Shown: positions 6,191 through 8,049 of the stretch, piece after piece
Position numbering within the stretch: position 1 is the first letter of the stretch
How the letters are laid out: each line of letters starts with the position of its first letter
Source of the DNA: PVC group bacterium
GTDB lineage: Bacteria > Verrucomicrobiota > Kiritimatiellia > SS1-B-03-39 > UBA6053
Direction: 5' to 3'
Length of the DNA: 8,049 nt
NCBI GenBank assembly: GCA_003565035.1
Contig: PXDP01000064.1
Span: 1-8,049 of the forward strand
Made by a program: the position numbers and the translations under genes
The notes under the pieces: generated by a model
What the model was told of the DNA's origin: nothing
Databases searched by the model: none
What the model saw: the letters and a program-made list of their open reading frames with translations, nothing else

Positions 6191-8049
6191 TCACGGCGTT
6201 TTGCTGCCGCGGACGGAACCGAAGAGTGATTTTGCGAATTTGTTTTTGCCGTCGCCCCGGGCCCCGGTGGTCGCCGGCTTATTGGTTTGAGGTTTCAGTT
6301 TAAGTTTTTTGCTTTCCTCGGCCGATGTGGAGGATTCACTCGGCAAACTGCTTGAGCCCGGATCTTTCCCGAAGGCTCTGGAGGCGGAGGGGGAATTTCG
6401 GCTGGATGCCGGGGAGGAGCCGGAGCGTGAACTGCTTCCGGGCTGTCCGGTCATTTGTTTCAGCCGGGCATTTTCTTTGGTGAGGGCTTCGATTTTATCC
6501 TGCATGGATTTGGTCTTGCCCATGATGTTTGCCGCATCCATCATGACACTCTTGGCCTGTGACAGCTCCTGAGCGAGTGCTTTCTTTTTGGCCTCCAGTT
6601 CTTCCACTTCGGTGACCAGTTCGCCGTCCGCGCTCTGGCCGGCCTGTGCCTGATGCAATTGTTCCAGTTTTGCGTTCAGGCTCTGATTGTTGCGGAGCAG
6701 TTCTTCGCGTTCCACTTCCAGCCCTTCCAGACGGGCTTTGAGGGACGTTGCGGTATCCATACCTTTTTCCGCTTCGGTCAGCTGATTCCGCAGGTCTTTG
6801 ATCTCTTCCTGCGTTTGTTTGATCTGAAGTTCGAACTGCTGCGCCTCCATTTTCGCGCGCTCGGTCTCCATGGATTTGCGCTCGAGTTCACTTTCACGGG
6901 CGGCCAGAGAATCTTTGAGGGATTTTAGTGCGGCTTCCTGATCTTTGTTTTGATGGCTCAAGGCTTTTTCGGCTGCATTCGCCTGTTTGCGGGCTTCGGT
7001 GAGTTCAGGCTCAAGCACAGCCAGCTTACTTTCCAGTTCCTGGATTCGGGTCTGAAGGGCTTCCGCCGCTTTTTTGTCATCCGGATTCACGGCCAGTTCC
7101 GCGACCTGATCCCGAAGTCTTTTGTTTTCCTGCCGCATTTCCAGCATGGAATTTGTGGCTTTCTGCAGTTGCTCCGCCGTGCTGCCCAGTTGCTGGAAGC
7201 TGTCTTCGGCCTCTTGCTCCGCTTTCTGGGTTTTTGCCCGTTCTTCGCCAAGTTGGGATTGGAGTTTTTCCAGCTCACCTTCGAGTTGGCCCCGTTGCTC
7301 TTCCAGCGAAGTGAGATTGGCATCCAGCCGCTTGTGCTCGGCCTCCAAATCCTTTTTCTCCTGCTGAATGATGTTCAGAACTGAACGGATTTCATCCCGT
7401 TCGGATGTGACGCTGTTTAGGTCGGCCTCGAGCTTGGCTCGGGCTTCGGTGAGTTCAGCGGATTGCGACTCGGCGTGAGCTTCAATCTCGCTGAGTTTGG
7501 CCTGGAGTTCGTCGCGTTCGGATTTGACGCTGTTGAGGTCGGATTCGAGCTTGGCTCGGGCTTCGGAGAGTTCGGCGGACTGCGATTCGGCGTGAGCTTC
7601 AAGCTCGCTGAGTTTGGCTTGGAGTTCGTCGCGTTCGGATTTGACACTGCTGAGGTCGGATTCGAGCTTGGCGCGAGCTTCGGTAAGTTCAGCGGACTGC
7701 GATTCAGCGTGAGATTGAAGCTCGGTCAGTTTCGCATGAAGTTCCTCGCGTTCGGATTTAACGCTGTTGAGGTCGGCCTCGAGTTTGGCGCGTGTTTCGG
7801 TGAGTTCAGCGGACTGCGATTCGGCATGAGATTCGATCTCGGCCAGTTTGGCCTGGAGTTCGTCGCGTTCGGATTTGACACTGTTGAGGTCGGATTCGAG
7901 CTTGGCGCGTGCTTCGGTAAGTTCGGCGGACTGCGATTCAGCGTGAGATTCAAGCTCGGTCAGTTTCGCATGAAGTTCCTCGCGTTCGGATTTGACGCTG
8001 TTGAGGTCGGCTTCGAGTTTGGCGCGTGCTTCGGTAAGTTCGGCGGACT
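6191..8049 (-). CDS. Large coiled-coil repeat protein, C-terminal 618 residues (5' end beyond window)
   Basis: The frame is open without stop from the right edge to TGA at 6191-6193. No ATG, GTG or TTG occurs before a TTG at 7348-7346, so that codon is almost certainly not the start; the true N-terminus is off the window. From the edge come at least five 39-residue tandem repeats (8049-7465), then a degenerating sixth copy, then about 300 residues of Glu/Lys/Gln/Leu-rich non-repeated coiled coil with probable breaks near LAVNPDDKKAAE and HQAQAGQSADGE. A Ser-rich, Lys/Arg-rich tail ends SLFGSVRGSKTP. The visible part lacks transmembrane segments and any ATPase motif. A role as a filament, scaffold or spacer is plausible from the shape, not proven. 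It converges on the glycosyltransferase gene with a 12-bp gap. Possible alternatives are a cytoskeletal coiled-coil protein or a cell-surface stalk. Confidence 0.85.
   Translation of the reverse strand, partial: SAELTEARAKLEADLNSVKSEREELHAKLTELESHAESQSAELTEARAKLESDLNSVKSERDELQAKLAEIESHAESQSAELTETRAKLEADLNSVKSEREELHAKLTELQSHAESQSAELTEARAKLESDLSSVKSERDELQAKLSELEAHAESQSAELSEARAKLESDLNSVKSERDELQAKLSEIEAHAESQSAELTEARAKLEADLNSVTSERDEIRSVLNIIQQEKKDLEAEHKRLDANLTSLEEQRGQLEGELEKLQSQLGEERAKTQKAEQEAEDSFQQLGSTAEQLQKATNSMLEMRQENKRLRDQVAELAVNPDDKKAAEALQTRIQELESKLAVLEPELTEARKQANAAEKALSHQNKDQEAALKSLKDSLAARESELERKSMETERAKMEAQQFELQIKQTQEEIKDLRNQLTEAEKGMDTATSLKARLEGLEVEREELLRNNQSLNAKLEQLHQAQAGQSADGELVTEVEELEAKKKALAQELSQAKSVMMDAANIMGKTKSMQDKIEALTKENARLKQMTGQPGSSSRSGSSPASSRNSPSASRAFGKDPGSSSLPSESSTSAEESKKLKLKPQTNKPATTGARGDGKNKFAKSLFGSVRGSKTP
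6194..6451 (-). other. Ser-rich, basic, probably disordered C-terminal tail of the coiled-coil protein
   Basis: The last 86 residues leave the coiled-coil pattern abruptly after RLKQM. The tail starts TGQPGSSSRSGSSPASSRNS, then has a second Ser cluster (GSSSLPSESSTSAEES), then a Lys-rich KKLKLKPQTNK, and ends FAKSLFGSVRGSKTP. It is low in complexity, positively charged toward the end and rich in possible phosphorylation sites. It may bind membrane, nucleic acid or a partner, or simply cap the rod. No known domain is recognised. Confidence 0.7.
7465..8049 (-). repeat. 117-bp in-frame tandem repeat, five units, continuing past the right edge
   Basis: Unit boundaries at 8049, 7932, 7815, 7698, 7581 and 7464 are exactly 117 bp apart. 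Each unit encodes 39 residues opening SAELTEARAKLE and closing HAESQ. In coding order, units 1 and 3 carry SEREELHAKLTEL, while units 2, 4 and 5 carry SERDELQAKL, giving an A-B-A-B-B order. A partial sixth unit (7464 to about 7390) diverges after SVTSERDEI. Most differences are synonymous or conservative, so the frame is under selection or the array is recent. Confidence 0.95.

Noticed and set aside
6194..6209. Second hairpin CGGC/GCCG just after the convergent stops
   Set aside because: A 4-bp stem with an 8-nt loop is expected by chance in GC-rich sequence.
7346..7348. TTG as the start of the coiled-coil gene
   Set aside because: The frame stays open upstream to the window edge with strongly repeated coiled-coil sequence, so this TTG is an internal leucine codon.
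7417..7953. Minus-strand Pro/Ser/Asn-rich frames in the 117-bp repeats
   Set aside because: They are alternate-frame readings of the coiled-coil repeat; the main frame gives a coherent heptad pattern continuous with the downstream rod.
6191..8049. SMC/Rad50-like ATPase as identity of the coiled-coil protein
   Set aside because: The C-terminal part, where an SMC would carry its Walker B and signature motifs, is instead a Ser-rich basic tail with no ATPase motif.

Overview
The window reads as GC-rich bacterial chromosome from an environmental lineage. The large coiled-coil repeat protein, the cation antiporter fused to a PTS IIA domain, and the short palindromes and tandem repeats between genes would fit a Verrucomicrobiota/Kiritimatiellota-type (PVC) genome. 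That placement is inference from general resemblance; no rRNA or other taxonomic marker is present. No mobile element, CRISPR array, tRNA or rRNA was seen.

Layout, left to right. (1) 1-257, minus strand: the N-terminus of an FAD-binding oxidoreductase of the D-lactate/glycolate dehydrogenase type; the rest lies beyond the left edge. (2) 258-805: a gene-free stretch. It holds three copies of a 17-bp near-perfect palindrome at exact 31-bp spacing just upstream of the oxidoreductase, then degenerate CACCGATG/CACTGATG repeat blocks and a duplicated purine-rich G-run segment. (3) 806-3133, minus: a complete DNA topoisomerase III (topB) with two C-terminal zinc-ribbon repeats. (4) 3134-3220: a divergent intergenic region. 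(5) 3221-4948, plus: a CPA2-type cation:proton antiporter with a C-terminal PTS EIIA type-2 domain. (6) 4952-6178, plus: a GT4-like glycosyltransferase, 3 bp behind the antiporter and probably co-transcribed with it. A 12-bp perfect hairpin lies inside its last codons. (7) 6191 to beyond 8049, minus: the C-terminal part of a large coiled-coil protein, convergent with the glycosyltransferase and only 12 bp from it. Its reading frame is open to the right edge. It carries at least five in-frame 117-bp (39-residue) tandem repeats, then about 300 residues of non-repeated coiled coil and a Ser-rich basic tail.

The genes do not form one obvious pathway. The antiporter and glycosyltransferase probably share a transcript; topB and the oxidoreductase point the same way but are separated by about 550 bp of repeats. 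The two signals most worth a second look are the expanding coiled-coil repeat, with its dimeric higher-order pattern and one stutter per unit, and the helically phased palindrome array that abuts a candidate promoter of the oxidoreductase gene.
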